From NCBI RefSeq assembly GCF_002237555.1, contig NZ_CP022540.1:3229001-3293000 (forward strand): a DNA stretch of 64,000 bases, in the 5' to 3' direction. The notes under the pieces are model-generated. The model saw nothing but the letters and a program-made list of their open reading frames with translations. It had not been told where the DNA came from and made no database searches. Positions 36,356 through 45,020 of the stretch are shown here, piece after piece (within the stretch, counting starts at the first letter, position 1; every line of letters starts with the position of its first letter). Origin of the DNA: Antarctobacter heliothermus. Its GTDB lineage: Bacteria > Pseudomonadota > Alphaproteobacteria > Rhodobacterales > Rhodobacteraceae. Position numbers and translations under genes: made by a program.

Positions 36356-37837
36356 ATGTTCCGGACCAATGATACTGGATCGATCACGGCGGCTTTTGTC
36401 CTAATCCTGCCCGCCCTTCTTATCGGGGCCGCCGTGGCTCTGGATCTGCTTATGTTGAATGTGCATCGCAGTCACGTTCAGGCACAGGCCGATTTTTCTG
36501 CGCTAGAGGCTGTCAGGTTTGTTTCTGACGAGGATCAGGCCTTTGCCCAAGCCACGGAATCCGTAGCTTTGAATGACCAGTTTGTGGCGCGAGCCCTGAC
36601 CCGGCAGCAGGTGACACTGGGCAGATACCACGACGGCGTCTTCGTCCCCAAAGTGGCTGGCGGCCCGCGGTCCAATGCGGCACAGGTGCAGGCGGTGTCA
36701 GATTCTTTCATGAGTGTCAGTGCTCTGTTGGGGCGGGGGCGTGACTCGGTGATCCAGCGGGACGCGGTGGCGGCGGTGCATGACAGTGTCAGCTTTGCGC
36801 TGTCGAATTGCCTCGTATCCCTCAACCTGTTCAACGGAATTCTGCGACCTTTCCTTGGCGCCGAGACGGATGTGATCTGTTCAGATGGCGTCCTGCGGCT
36901 GAAGGTCGATGCCTTGCTGGAAACCCTGTCCGCCGATCTGGATGCGCCTATGACCTATGGCGAAGTGTTGAATTCGGACATCGCTCTGAACACGCTCTGG
37001 TCTGCGGCCCTCGGTGTTTCGGTCGATGCGCCCCAAGGTTCGGTGCGGCTGGGCGATCTGATCCATCTTGACGATGCCGACCGCCGGACCCGCCTTGGCG
37101 TACGTTTGCCAGGTGGCACTGTATCGGGATCGGACCTGATTATGGGATCGCTGGAACTGTTTGGCGAACATGCGGTCGATCTGGATCTCAAGGCGGATCT
37201 TGGTCCGCTGGCCCAAGTTCCGATCAGCCTGACGGTGGTCGAGCCGCGCCGGATTGTCACAAATGTCGAACCGGGTAGTCCCGAAGCCTATGCAGAAACA
37301 GCTCAGATCCGTCTGGGGGTCAACGGGTTGGATCTGCTGGGGCTGGTCAGGCTGAGTCTGGAATTGGAGATCGCCCGCGCCAGCGCGCGCCTGAGTGACG
37401 AGGCAACCATGTGTACACCCGGTGACGACTCCGAGGTTGTGGTGTTCAATCCCGTCACGGCGGGTCTTCTGGAACTGAAGGTCGAGCTGTCGGTGTTGGG
37501 GCTGACGATTTCCGACACCATTGACCTGGTAGATACCGGCCCGCTTCGAGTCGGATTCAGCGCCGACGACGTGGCGCAGCAACGCTCGAAAGAGTTTTCG
37601 CCACGGTTGGAAGGGGTGCTGGACGACACCGCCGACGAAGTGGTCGGATTGCTGGATCAACTGCCGCTTTCGGGGCTGACCAGACCGCTGGGCGGGTTGT
37701 TAGGTGGGGTGGTTGGCGCGGTCTCGCCGCTGGATGAGCTTTTGGGCGCGATCGTGCACGATTTTGTCGGGCTGGCCATCGCACCTGCGACGCTGACGGT
37801 CTACGACGCCGAATGCAGTATCCGTCTGGTGCAATAG
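36356..37837 (+). CDS. TadG-like surface protein (Tad_N domain, no evident vWA)
   Basis: Protein of 493 residues. The N-terminal segment GSITAAFVLILPALLIGAAVALDLLMLNVHRSHVQAQADFSALEAVRF is the TadG/Tad-type membrane anchor with the usual alanine-rich follow-on. The remainder (residues about 60-490) is outside the cytoplasm, rich in Leu, Val and Asp, with repeated amphipathic segments (LGRGRDSV, LLDQLPLSGLTRPLGGLLGGVVG). I do not see the DxSxS metal motif of the von Willebrand A domain found in many TadG proteins. Four cysteines (SNCLVS, VICSDG, MCTPGD, AECSIR) may form disulfides. A strong terminator follows. Confidence 0.72.
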   Translation: MFRTNDTGSITAAFVLILPALLIGAAVALDLLMLNVHRSHVQAQADFSALEAVRFVSDEDQAFAQATESVALNDQFVARALTRQQVTLGRYHDGVFVPKVAGGPRSNAAQVQAVSDSFMSVSALLGRGRDSVIQRDAVAAVHDSVSFALSNCLVSLNLFNGILRPFLGAETDVICSDGVLRLKVDALLETLSADLDAPMTYGEVLNSDIALNTLWSAALGVSVDAPQGSVRLGDLIHLDDADRRTRLGVRLPGGTVSGSDLIMGSLELFGEHAVDLDLKADLGPLAQVPISLTVVEPRRIVTNVEPGSPEAYAETAQIRLGVNGLDLLGLVRLSLELEIARASARLSDEATMCTPGDDSEVVVFNPVTAGLLELKVELSVLGLTISDTIDLVDTGPLRVGFSADDVAQQRSKEFSPRLEGVLDDTADEVVGLLDQLPLSGLTRPLGGLLGGVVGAVSPLDELLGAIVHDFVGLAIAPATLTVYDAECSIRLVQ

Positions 37838-37866
37838 AAACAGGTCCGTGGTGTATGGATCTGGAT

Positions 37867-37896
37867 AAGAGGCCGGGCTTTGGCGCCCGGCCTCTT
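37867..37896. terminator. Strong hairpin terminator between tadG-like and MeTr genes
   Basis: A perfect 12-bp stem AAGAGGCCGGGC/GCCCGGCCTCTT with loop TTTGGC. The ends give short T-runs in both directions, so it can serve both convergent genes. Confidence 0.8.
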
Positions 37897-37960
37897 TCTG
37901 TTCAGGTGTGCCGCCCAGTTCCCGCCAGGAAGGGGGACAGGCAGGTCAGCATAAGCCGCC

Positions 37961-39043
37961 TCAGGCCCGCCGACGCCGTCCGCCGGTACGGCCGGCGCGG
38001 CCACGGCCCTCATGTCCGGCCTTGGGCGGCTGGCGGTTGAACTCGATCCAGGCGGCGCCGCCGTCGTCCTGGTTCATCAAAAAGTTGGCGGCGCGGATAG
38101 CCTCCATTTCCTTGCCGGGACGGGCGCTGGTGCTGCCCATGCCGAACAGCGTGACAAAGGTTTTATCGTCGATATCCTCGGGCAGGATGATGCCCGCGGC
38201 GGCGATCTCTGCCTTTTTCTCGGCGATCTTGGCGGCGTTGATTGGCAGAGCGACCGGGTTCATGATCGCCGATGTCATGCCTGCGCCCATCGCCATCGGC
38301 AAAAAAGCGTTGTTGATGCCGTGCCGGTTGGGTAGGCCAAAGCTGATGTTCGAGGCGCCGCAGGTGGTGTTCACGCCCAGTTCATCCCGCAACCGGCGCA
38401 CAAGGGTAAACACCTGATGCCCGGCTGTCGCCATGGCCCCGATGGGCATGACCAGCGGATCGACCACGATGTCATGCGCGGGAATGCCAAAGTCGGCGGC
38501 CCGCTCGACGATCTTCTTTGCCACGGCAAAGCGCACTTCGGGATCTTCAGAAATACCAGTGTCATCGTTCGAGATCGCCACCACGGGCACGTTGTATTTC
38601 TTGACCAGCGGAAGCACCAGTTCAAGGCGCTCTTCCTCGCCGGTGACAGAGTTCAGCAGCGGGCGGCCCTCTGCGGCGGCCAAACCGTTTTCCAACGCGC
38701 CGGGCACCGAACTGTCGATGCACAGCGGCGTGTCCACGACCTTTTGAACCACCTCGACCAGTTGCTTCATCAGCGTCGGCTCGACAAAGTTGTTGTCGGC
38801 GTAACGCGGATCTTCGGCCATCTTGTTCGAGAACACGGCACCCGAATTGATGTCCAGAATGCTGGCCCCGGCGGCGGCCTGCGCAATGGCGTCAGCCTCC
38901 ACCCGGCTGAAATCACCGGCCTCCAGTTCGACGTTCAGGATCTTGCGGCCGGTTGGGTTGATCCGCTCACCGATCACGCAGAATGGCTCATCAAAGCCGA
39001 TGACGGCGGTTTTGGTTTTCGATTCGACGATGGTGCGGGTCAT
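37961..39043 (-). CDS. Methyltetrahydrofolate:corrinoid methyltransferase-type protein (pterin-binding)
   Basis: Pterin-binding TIM barrel of 360 residues, related to the folate domain of methionine synthase and to MeTr of one-carbon pathways: moves a methyl group between methyl-tetrahydrofolate and a corrinoid protein. Visible: CVIGERINPTGRKILNVEL, ASILDINSGAVFSN, CIDSSVPGALENGL, LLNSVTGEEERLE, VVAISNDDTG, DPLVMPIGA, TTCGASNISFGLPNR. The C-terminus after about 335 is short and Arg/Gly-rich (GHEGRGRAGRTGGRRRRA), an unusual basic tail. It overlaps the HAD gene by four bases. No corrinoid-protein gene is in the window. Confidence 0.85.
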   Translation of the reverse strand: MTRTIVESKTKTAVIGFDEPFCVIGERINPTGRKILNVELEAGDFSRVEADAIAQAAAGASILDINSGAVFSNKMAEDPRYADNNFVEPTLMKQLVEVVQKVVDTPLCIDSSVPGALENGLAAAEGRPLLNSVTGEEERLELVLPLVKKYNVPVVAISNDDTGISEDPEVRFAVAKKIVERAADFGIPAHDIVVDPLVMPIGAMATAGHQVFTLVRRLRDELGVNTTCGASNISFGLPNRHGINNAFLPMAMGAGMTSAIMNPVALPINAAKIAEKKAEIAAAGIILPEDIDDKTFVTLFGMGSTSARPGKEMEAIRAANFLMNQDDGGAAWIEFNRQPPKAGHEGRGRAGRTGGRRRRA

Positions 39044-39708
39044 GACACGTCTTCTCCTGTCAGGCGGTCGAGCGCGTGCTCAAGCGCGGGGTCGTTGAAA
39101 TCTGCTAGCGTCAACTGCGCGCCATGCTGGCGCAGATCTGCATCGGTAAGTCCGGACCGCAATCCAACGGCAAATGCGCCCGAAGCTGCGGCGGCCCGCA
39201 TTCCCGAGGGGCTGTCCTCAAACGCGATGGCACGATGCGCCGGGACGTTCAAGGCGCGCAATGCGGCCAGATAGGGTTCCGGGTCCGGTTTGCCGCGCAC
39301 GCATTCCTCACCGATGATCATCGTGTCGAACGCGTCGCGCAGGCCGATGGCCCGCAACATGGCCTCTGCGTTGTTGCGGTTTGCGTTGGTGACAATGGCA
39401 ACCGCCCAACCCGCGTCTTTGGCCCGGGCCACGAGTTGCTCTACTCCGGGCATGGCGGGGTAGGGGGTTGGCAGGCGTTCCCGAAACAGCGCTTCCTTGT
39501 GATCGGACAGCCCTTGTGGGTTTTCCAAATCGGGAAGGAACTCGGCAAAGAAATCCACGTTCAGCCGTCCGTGGACGTGCTTCATGTAGAACTCTTCGGT
39601 GATCTCGATGCCGTAGGGCGCCATGAGATCAACGAAAACCTCCCGGTGAAGGTCATCGGTCATCAACATGGTGCCGTCCAGATCGAACAGCAATGCGGGT
39701 TTGGTCAT
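39040..39708 (-). CDS. HAD-superfamily phosphatase (beta-phosphoglucomutase-like subclass)
   Basis: Haloacid-dehalogenase-fold hydrolase of 222 residues. Motif I is LLFDLDGTML at about 6-15, motif II VTNAN near 105, and motifs III/IV GKPDPEPYLAALRAL and AFEDSPSGMRAAAASG. The helical cap is type I. The substrate is unknown. It overlaps the methyltransferase gene by four bases and starts three bases after the reductase stop, so it is in the folate operon and may dephosphorylate a side product there; this is inference. Confidence 0.85.
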   Translation of the reverse strand: MTKPALLFDLDGTMLMTDDLHREVFVDLMAPYGIEITEEFYMKHVHGRLNVDFFAEFLPDLENPQGLSDHKEALFRERLPTPYPAMPGVEQLVARAKDAGWAVAIVTNANRNNAEAMLRAIGLRDAFDTMIIGEECVRGKPDPEPYLAALRALNVPAHRAIAFEDSPSGMRAAAASGAFAVGLRSGLTDADLRQHGAQLTLADFNDPALEHALDRLTGEDVS

Positions 39709-39711
39709 ACT

Positions 39712-40641
39712 TTAGCCGTGCGCCGCTGCAGGGCGGGCCGCGACACCACCGTTGGAGATGGCCCATTCCGCGTTGGACTTGATGCCGCCCAGCGGGAAGA
39801 AATGCACCTGCTCAATGTTGAAATCTGGATTGGCGGCCTTGTGCGCGGCAAGCTGTTCCAGAACCTCTGTCGGCTCATAAGGCAGCAGAAGTTTGGTCAC
39901 GTCCATGGCGCGTTTCTGCAGGACCTTGAGCGAGGGGCCGACACCGCAGGCGATGGCGAACTTGATCAGCGTTTGCAGCTTGGCGGGACCGGCGATGCCG
40001 ATGTGGATGGGCAAGTGGATGCCCTCGGCTGTCAGACGATCGGCCCATTTGATGATCGGCCCGGCGTCAAAGGCGAACTGGGTGGCCAGCGCCATTTGCG
40101 CGTCGGTCCGGTCAGAAAATGCCTGCTTCCAGCGCAGCGCTTGCATCACCATCGCATCGCCGCCATCGGCGTCGATGTCGCGGTTGCCTTCGGGATGGCC
40201 AGCAACGTGCAGCCGTTTGAACCCGGCCATGTCGAATAACCCGGTTTCCATCAATTGCATGGAACTGTCGAAATCGCCGTGCGGGGTTGTTACGCCACCG
40301 GCCAGCAGCAGCGCCTGATCAACGCCAGCCTCGCCCTGATACATGGCGATCCAGTTTTCCAGCGTGGCGGCATCCTTGATGATGCGGGCGGGAAAGTGCG
40401 GCATGACCTTGTAGCCATCCGACGAAAGGCGCTTGGCGGTGCTGACCATTTCCTCAATCGGGGTGCCCTCGATATGGGCGATGTAGACGCGTGTACCCTC
40501 GGGCAAAAGCGCGCGGAAATCCTCGACCTTGGCGGCGGTGCGGGGCATCACCTCGATCGAGTATCCGTCCATGAATGCCTCAAGATCGGGGTTCCCGGTA
40601 CGCGGGGCCGCATCGCGTTTACGGAAATTCAACAGCGCCAT
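39712..40641 (-). CDS. Methylenetetrahydrofolate reductase-family protein
   Basis: TIM-barrel flavoprotein of 309 residues of the MetF superfamily, interconverting methylene- and methyl-tetrahydrofolate. Recognisable: SIEVMPRTAAKVEDFRALLPEGTRVYIAHIEGT, the VMPHFPARI region, ALLLAGGV (usual LRGD region altered), GFKRLHVAGHPEGN, ATQFAFDAGPIIKWADRL and PIHIGIAGPA. It is divergent from canonical MetF and resembles the copies found in one-carbon demethylation operons. The ATG at 40641 follows AAGGAGA. It probably works with the pterin-binding methyltransferase in the same operon. Confidence 0.82.
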   Translation of the reverse strand: MALLNFRKRDAAPRTGNPDLEAFMDGYSIEVMPRTAAKVEDFRALLPEGTRVYIAHIEGTPIEEMVSTAKRLSSDGYKVMPHFPARIIKDAATLENWIAMYQGEAGVDQALLLAGGVTTPHGDFDSSMQLMETGLFDMAGFKRLHVAGHPEGNRDIDADGGDAMVMQALRWKQAFSDRTDAQMALATQFAFDAGPIIKWADRLTAEGIHLPIHIGIAGPAKLQTLIKFAIACGVGPSLKVLQKRAMDVTKLLLPYEPTEVLEQLAAHKAANPDFNIEQVHFFPLGGIKSNAEWAISNGGVAARPAAAHG

Positions 40642-40676
40642 CAGCGTCTCCTTCAGGGTCATTGCGGCGGCGGGTC

Positions 40677-40973
40677 TCAGGCCCAACCGTCGTTGGCGAT
40701 CAGCGCCTTGATGCGCTCATGGTCGAATTCGGCGTCCAGACGGGCGGCAGCGGCATTGGCGGCCTCCTGCATGTCGCCCTCAACTGTGCCCGATGCCACT
40801 TTGTGCCATTCAGCAAGATAGGCATCGGTTTCGGCCGCCCCCGTCTTCATTGCGGCGCGGTCGATGGCTTGCTCAAACCGTTCGGGCAGCTGGACCTTCG
40901 CGCCGCGACGGCCTTTGCCCACAATGACCTGTGCAGGAATATCGCGCCAGTAGACGATGGTCAGTTCTGCCAT
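40677..40973 (-). CDS. Virulence-factor-domain small protein
   Basis: Protein of 98 residues (MAELTIVYWRDIPAQVIVGKGRRGAKVQLPERFEQAID) belonging to the short family annotated as virulence factor, found repeatedly beside methylenetetrahydrofolate reductase-type genes in alphaproteobacteria. No catalytic motif is evident and its role is unknown. It is the first gene of the one-carbon operon, 35 bases before the reductase gene. The upstream gap to the Ppx gene is 295 bases and holds no clear gene. Confidence 0.7.
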   Translation of the reverse strand: MAELTIVYWRDIPAQVIVGKGRRGAKVQLPERFEQAIDRAAMKTGAAETDAYLAEWHKVASGTVEGDMQEAANAAAARLDAEFDHERIKALIANDGWA

Positions 40974-41268
40974 GGGTTCGATTCCCTCTGTGCCTTGGAG
41001 ACTCTTTACGCGTGGTGCGACGCGGCGACGGGTCGGTTTTCGACGTGTCCCGCGTCATGCGCGACAGCTTATGCGTTCGGGGCGCGGGTTCCAACCGTCC
41101 ACAGGACCAGAAGTTCTCACGAAAGACATGAGGAACATTAACGTATCTGACGGACGGCTGCGGTCCGGCGTTGCGTCACCCCGTCAGACCCGGAGTCATG
41201 ATGCTTGCGCGTTGCCGGAACGGCGCGTATCGTTGTGGGTAACTTAATATCGGAAAAGGCGCAAAACC

Positions 41269-42381
41269 ATGGCGCCCAAGCGTCCCAAGGCTGCGGGCGC
41301 TTTCCCGAAACCGGTCGAGAGCCCCGCGCCGTCACGACCCGATCCCAACGCGCTGTATGCCGCGCTGGATTTGGGGACAAACAGTTGCCGCATGCTGATT
41401 GCCCAGCCAAAGGGCAGCCAGTTCCACGTGGTCGACAGCTTCTCTAAGTCAGTCCAGCTTGGACATGGCCTTGAGAAGTCTGGCCGTCTGAGCCGGTCGT
41501 CCATGGGGCGAACCGTCTCAGCTTTGCATGTCTGCCGTCAAAAGATCGAACGCCACAAGGTGACACGGATGCGTCTGGTGGCGACAGAGGCATGCCGCCG
41601 CGCGCGCAATGCGCGTGATTTCATCCATCATGTCAGCCGTGAAACGGGCCTGAAGCTGGAAATCATCCAGCCTGAGGAAGAGGCGCGTCTGGCGGTGATT
41701 TCCTGCGCGCCGCTGGTCTCGACCAAGACCGAACAACTGCTTGTGGTGGACATCGGCGGCGGGTCGACCGAACTGGTCTGGATTGACCTGTCCAAGGTCG
41801 CCCCGCGCGAAAGACCGCGCGCCATCATGCGCCTGCACGCCGGGTTTCATCCCCCCGACAGCCCGTTCCCATCTGCCAAGGTGGTGGATTGGATCAGTGT
41901 GCCGTTGGGGGTTGCCACTCTGCGCGATCAGTTTTCCGATGTGCATGACGATGCGGCGCGCTATGCGCTGATGAGCTGGTACTTTGAGGAGAACCTTGCA
42001 GAGTTTGCCCCCTATCAGGACGAACAGGCGCGCGAAGGGTTCCAGATTGTCGGCACCTCCGGCACGGTCACAACCGTGGCGGCGTCCCATCTGGGTTTGC
42101 GCCGCTATGACCGGACCAAAGTGGACGGGCTGCGCATGTCATCGGATCAGATCGACACGGTGGTCAATCGCTATCTGGAACTGGGCCCGGCAGGGCGGCG
42201 GCGCGATCCGCGCATCGGGCCAGATAGGCATGCGCTGATCATGTCAGGTTCGGCGATCTTGCAAGCGTTGTTGCGTCTGTGGCCGACGGATCGGTTGTCG
42301 GTGGCCGACCGGGGGCTACGCGAGGGATTGCTGTATGCGCAGATGTCGGCGGATGGAGTGCTGGAGGACGGGCCGCTGTGA
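41269..42381 (+). CDS. Ppx/GppA-family phosphatase
   Basis: Exopolyphosphatase/guanosine-pentaphosphate phosphohydrolase family, 370 residues, actin-like ATPase fold. Phosphate-binding motifs are ALDLGTNSCRMLIA at about 32-45 and VVDIGGGSTEL at about 160-170, plus GTSGTVTTVAA. It lacks the C-terminal HD-type domain of long Ppx proteins, so it is the short form seen in alphaproteobacteria. The first 25 residues are basic and proline-rich. RlmE lies 509 bases downstream on the same strand with a DUF1428 gene in between on the other strand; ppx-rlmE neighbours are common in this group. Confidence 0.88.
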   Translation: MAPKRPKAAGAFPKPVESPAPSRPDPNALYAALDLGTNSCRMLIAQPKGSQFHVVDSFSKSVQLGHGLEKSGRLSRSSMGRTVSALHVCRQKIERHKVTRMRLVATEACRRARNARDFIHHVSRETGLKLEIIQPEEEARLAVISCAPLVSTKTEQLLVVDIGGGSTELVWIDLSKVAPRERPRAIMRLHAGFHPPDSPFPSAKVVDWISVPLGVATLRDQFSDVHDDAARYALMSWYFEENLAEFAPYQDEQAREGFQIVGTSGTVTTVAASHLGLRRYDRTKVDGLRMSSDQIDTVVNRYLELGPAGRRRDPRIGPDRHALIMSGSAILQALLRLWPTDRLSVADRGLREGLLYAQMSADGVLEDGPL

Positions 42382-42401
42382 CGGCCCGCCCTTGCGGGTG
42401 A

Positions 42402-42749
42402 TCAGGCGGTTGTGCGCTTCAACAGGGTAAAACCGCCAAAGACCATGCGTTTACCATCAAAAGGCATCTCGAAGGGGCTGTCGTCCGACATCATCTTGGC
42501 CCAGCCCGCATCGCGCGCCTCTTTCGACGGCCAGATCACATAGCCTGACGCCACGCTTTCGCCCTCTTGCAGCTTGACCGCCAGCGGGAGCGAGGTCAGC
42601 TCGCCATCGGGCACGTCCTCGGCCCAGAGATCGACAGTTTCGATCGCGCCAAGGTCGATGAACATCTTGTGCATTGGGATCAGAAACGCCTCATAATCGG
42701 CGCGTCTGGCGTCCTCCACAGGCGCAAGAAACAGGTCATAATATGGCAT
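42402..42749 (-). CDS. DUF1428 protein (YbaA-like)
   Basis: Protein of 115 residues with the ferredoxin-like DUF1428 fold: [74 protein letters not shown]. Function unknown. The ATG at 42749 follows AGGAGCGACC; the longer frame upstream is not needed. It lies between ppx and rlmE on the opposite strand. Confidence 0.85.
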   Translation of the reverse strand: MPYYDLFLAPVEDARRADYEAFLIPMHKMFIDLGAIETVDLWAEDVPDGELTSLPLAVKLQEGESVASGYVIWPSKEARDAGWAKMMSDDSPFEMPFDGKRMVFGGFTLLKRTTA

Positions 42750-42890
42750 TGGTCGCTCCTGGATAAATCTGTGGCCAAGGGTGCGCGGGGCAGGCGCAAT
42801 TTGCAACGGCAATGTCGCACCTCCATATCCGGGTTCCGGCTGGATCGACTTTGGCGTATGGCGGTAGGATCAAGAAAAGGCAGTTGTGGC

Positions 42891-43619
42891 ATGGCGAAGA
42901 AACCCACAAAGACGCCCTCCGGCAAGAATACGTCCGGGCGCGGGCAACGCGACCTCAAGGTCAAGGTCAAGACAGCGCGCGGGCGCAAGCTGTCCTCGAC
43001 CCTTTGGTTGCAACGGCAGTTGAATGATCCTTACGTCAAGCGCGCCAAGGAAGAGGGCTATCGCGGGCGCGCGGCGTTCAAGATCCTTGAGACTGACGAC
43101 AAGTACCGCTTTCTCGTGCCCGGCGCGCGGGTTGTGGATCTGGGCTGTGCGCCGGGGGGCTGGTGTCAGGTGGCTGTGCCGCGCGTGAACGCGCTTGGTG
43201 AGAAACAGGGCAAGGCAAAGGGTTTTGTCCTAGGCATCGATCTGCAGGTGGTGGATCAGATCCCCGGCGCGGAACTGCATGTGCTGGATTTCATGGCGGA
43301 TGGTGCCGACGACAAGGTCAAGGCCTGGCTGGGCGGCAAGGCCGATGTGGTCATGTCGGACATGGCGGCGGCCTCTTCGGGGCACAAGCAAACCGATCAC
43401 CTGCGGATCATCGCGCTGTGCGAGGCGGCAGCCTATCTGGCCTTTGATGTGCTTGAAGAGGGCGGCACCTTTGTCGCCAAAGTGCTGCAGGGTGGTGCCG
43501 AAGGGACGCTTCAGGCGGAACTGAAACGGCGCTTTGAAAAGGTCTCAAACTTCAAACCGGGTGCGAGCCGCGCCGATTCAAGCGAAAAATTCGTTGTCGC
43601 CACGGGGTTTCGCGGCTGA
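42891..43619 (+). CDS. rlmE: 23S rRNA (uridine-2'-O-) methyltransferase RlmE
   Basis: Methylates U2552 in the A-loop of 23S rRNA. It has 242 residues. A basic N-terminal extension ([17 protein letters not shown]) precedes the RrmJ fold: [18 protein letters not shown] site [13 protein letters not shown], catalytic Asp in [17 protein letters not shown], and [12 protein letters not shown] with the catalytic lysine. The ATG at 42891 is preceded by AAGG. Its last 68 bases overlap a possible antisense small gene. Confidence 0.95.
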   Translation: MAKKPTKTPSGKNTSGRGQRDLKVKVKTARGRKLSSTLWLQRQLNDPYVKRAKEEGYRGRAAFKILETDDKYRFLVPGARVVDLGCAPGGWCQVAVPRVNALGEKQGKAKGFVLGIDLQVVDQIPGAELHVLDFMADGADDKVKAWLGGKADVVMSDMAAASSGHKQTDHLRIIALCEAAAYLAFDVLEEGGTFVAKVLQGGAEGTLQAELKRRFEKVSNFKPGASRADSSEKFVVATGFRG

Positions 43620-43794
43620 GTGAGGCAATGGCCGCGCCTTGCAGGCGGGCGGTTTCAGCCTCCGTCAGCGCAGCGTCGGTTGGGCGGGATCTGTGCGGAT
43701 CGTCAGAGGGCGTAGCCTCCTGACGGTACAGATCGAACAGCCGCGCGTGCCGCGACTTGCGCAATAGCGCAGGGGTCTGGTCAGTGTCTTGCAT
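43552..43794 (-). CDS. Possible small basic protein, antisense to the end of rlmE
   Basis: Frame of 80 residues ([27 protein letters not shown]...). Composition is plausible for a real gene and the ATG at 43792-43794 follows a weak AAGG. Its 3' end overlaps rlmE by 68 bases. No family was recognised. Without it the gap 43620-43956 would be empty. It may be spurious. Confidence 0.35.
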   Translation of the reverse strand: MQDTDQTPALLRKSRHARLFDLYRQEATPSDDPHRSRPTDAALTEAETARLQGAAIASLSRETPWRQRIFRLNRRGSHPV

Positions 43795-43956
43795 CGTGGC
43801 CTTTCGCTTGGCAGCGGCCTTGACCGGGCAGACATCCCGGCCAATGAGCTATTTCTTGCAATGTTTGATACGCAAAAACAAGGGGAACGGCGTCATTTGA
43901 GGGATTGACCCGCGCCGCCGTTGCCGTCTGGATAGGCGTGAAACGGGGAGGGAAAG

Positions 43957-44583
43957 ATGACGGTGATCCTGTGTTACGGCGACAGCAATACCCACGGGAC
44001 ATGTCCCTTGCCCGCGCCCGGCGTCGACCTGCGCCACCCGCCGGGGGCTCGCTGGCCCGATGTGATGGCGGCCGCACTGGGACCGGACCACCGCGTCATT
44101 GATGAGGGCCTGCCGGGGCGCACGACCGTGCATGACGATATGGTCGAGGGCGGCATGCGCAACGGGGCGACAGTTTTGCCAGCGGTTTTGCACAGCCATA
44201 AACCGATAGATCTGATGGTTCTGATGCTGGGCACCAATGACCTCAAGACCCGGTTTTCCGTCAGCGCATGGGAAATTGCCCGGTCGGTCGAACGGCTGGC
44301 GCTGATGGCGCGCGCCGAGGGCGTGGTGCGTGACATCCTATTGGTGGCTCCGGCACCAGTGCGCGAAATCGGCAGCTTGGCCGAGGTGTACGCCGGGGCA
44401 GAGGCACGGCAACGCGGATTGGACGGGTTCCTTGCGGCGGCCGCCCAAAAGCAGGGTTTTGGTTTTGTGTCCGCCGGAGATCACGTTGCGGTGTCCGACG
44501 TGGACGGGGTGCATTGGGCACCGGAAGATCACCACCGATTTGGCGCTGCAATGGCCCGTGTCGTGGTGGAGCGATCGGCGTGA
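43957..44583 (+). CDS. SGNH-family hydrolase/esterase
   Basis: GDSL-like esterase of 208 residues. Block I is ILCYGDSNTHG (nucleophile Ser), block III LGTNDLK and block V DGVHW with Asp and His of the triad. The length and NTHGTCPLPA start resemble arylesterase-type SGNH hydrolases. No signal peptide is seen, so cytosolic action is likely. The lipoprotein gene overlaps its stop (GTGA), then come an SDR and carnitine dehydrogenase, suggesting an operon that processes ester or carnitine-type substrates. Confidence 0.87.
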   Translation: MTVILCYGDSNTHGTCPLPAPGVDLRHPPGARWPDVMAAALGPDHRVIDEGLPGRTTVHDDMVEGGMRNGATVLPAVLHSHKPIDLMVLMLGTNDLKTRFSVSAWEIARSVERLALMARAEGVVRDILLVAPAPVREIGSLAEVYAGAEARQRGLDGFLAAAAQKQGFGFVSAGDHVAVSDVDGVHWAPEDHHRFGAAMARVVVERSA

Positions 44584-45020
44584 AGCACCTGATCGCGGTA
44601 CTGCTGCTGGCGGGCTGCGCTACAGTGCCCGACCTGACAAAACTGCCCTTACGCAATCCCACCGCACCTGTCGCCTCGCAGACCGATGCCACGCTGGCGC
44701 GGCTGGACGGCGAGTGGCGGGTTGTTCAGGCGGCAGGGATCGCGCCGGGGGCGCGGTTGCGCTTTGGCGCGGATCAGGCAGTTCTGGCAGGGCAGGCGGT
44801 GCCGCTGTCGGATCAGGGGCGCGGGCGCCTGTTACTGGGGGGCAACCCGGTCTGGATTTACTGGATCGATGCCGACAACCGCACCGCCGCCATGGGCGAT
44901 CCGGACGGGCAGCGGGTCTGGATCATGGACCGGACAGGCCGCCCCGGTGAACGTCTGCGCATCGCGCGTGAGATCCTGCAGTGGTACGGCTATGATCTGA
45001 CCCGGCTGGAGGCGACATGA
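44580..45020 (+). CDS. Lipoprotein, META/YbaY-like size, unknown function
   Basis: Exported lipoprotein of 146 residues starting with GTG that overlaps the SGNH stop by four bases. The signal MKHLIAVLLLAGC has the lipobox LLAGC. The mature part (LDGEWRVVQAAGIAPGARLRFGADQAVLAG) looks like a small beta-barrel reminiscent of META-type domains, but identity is uncertain. It overlaps the SDR gene by four bases (ATGA), so all three are translationally coupled. Confidence 0.7.
   Translation: MKHLIAVLLLAGCATVPDLTKLPLRNPTAPVASQTDATLARLDGEWRVVQAAGIAPGARLRFGADQAVLAGQAVPLSDQGRGRLLLGGNPVWIYWIDADNRTAAMGDPDGQRVWIMDRTGRPGERLRIAREILQWYGYDLTRLEAT

Noticed and set aside
36881..37660. 259-codon minus-strand frame antisense to the TadG-like gene
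   Set aside because: Shadow frame; no start signals, and sense gene has a clear anchor domain.
40974..41268. SAM or cobalamin riboswitch upstream of the one-carbon operon
   Set aside because: The gap of 295 bases shows no recognisable conserved core (no cobalamin box or SAM-type stem set that I can identify).
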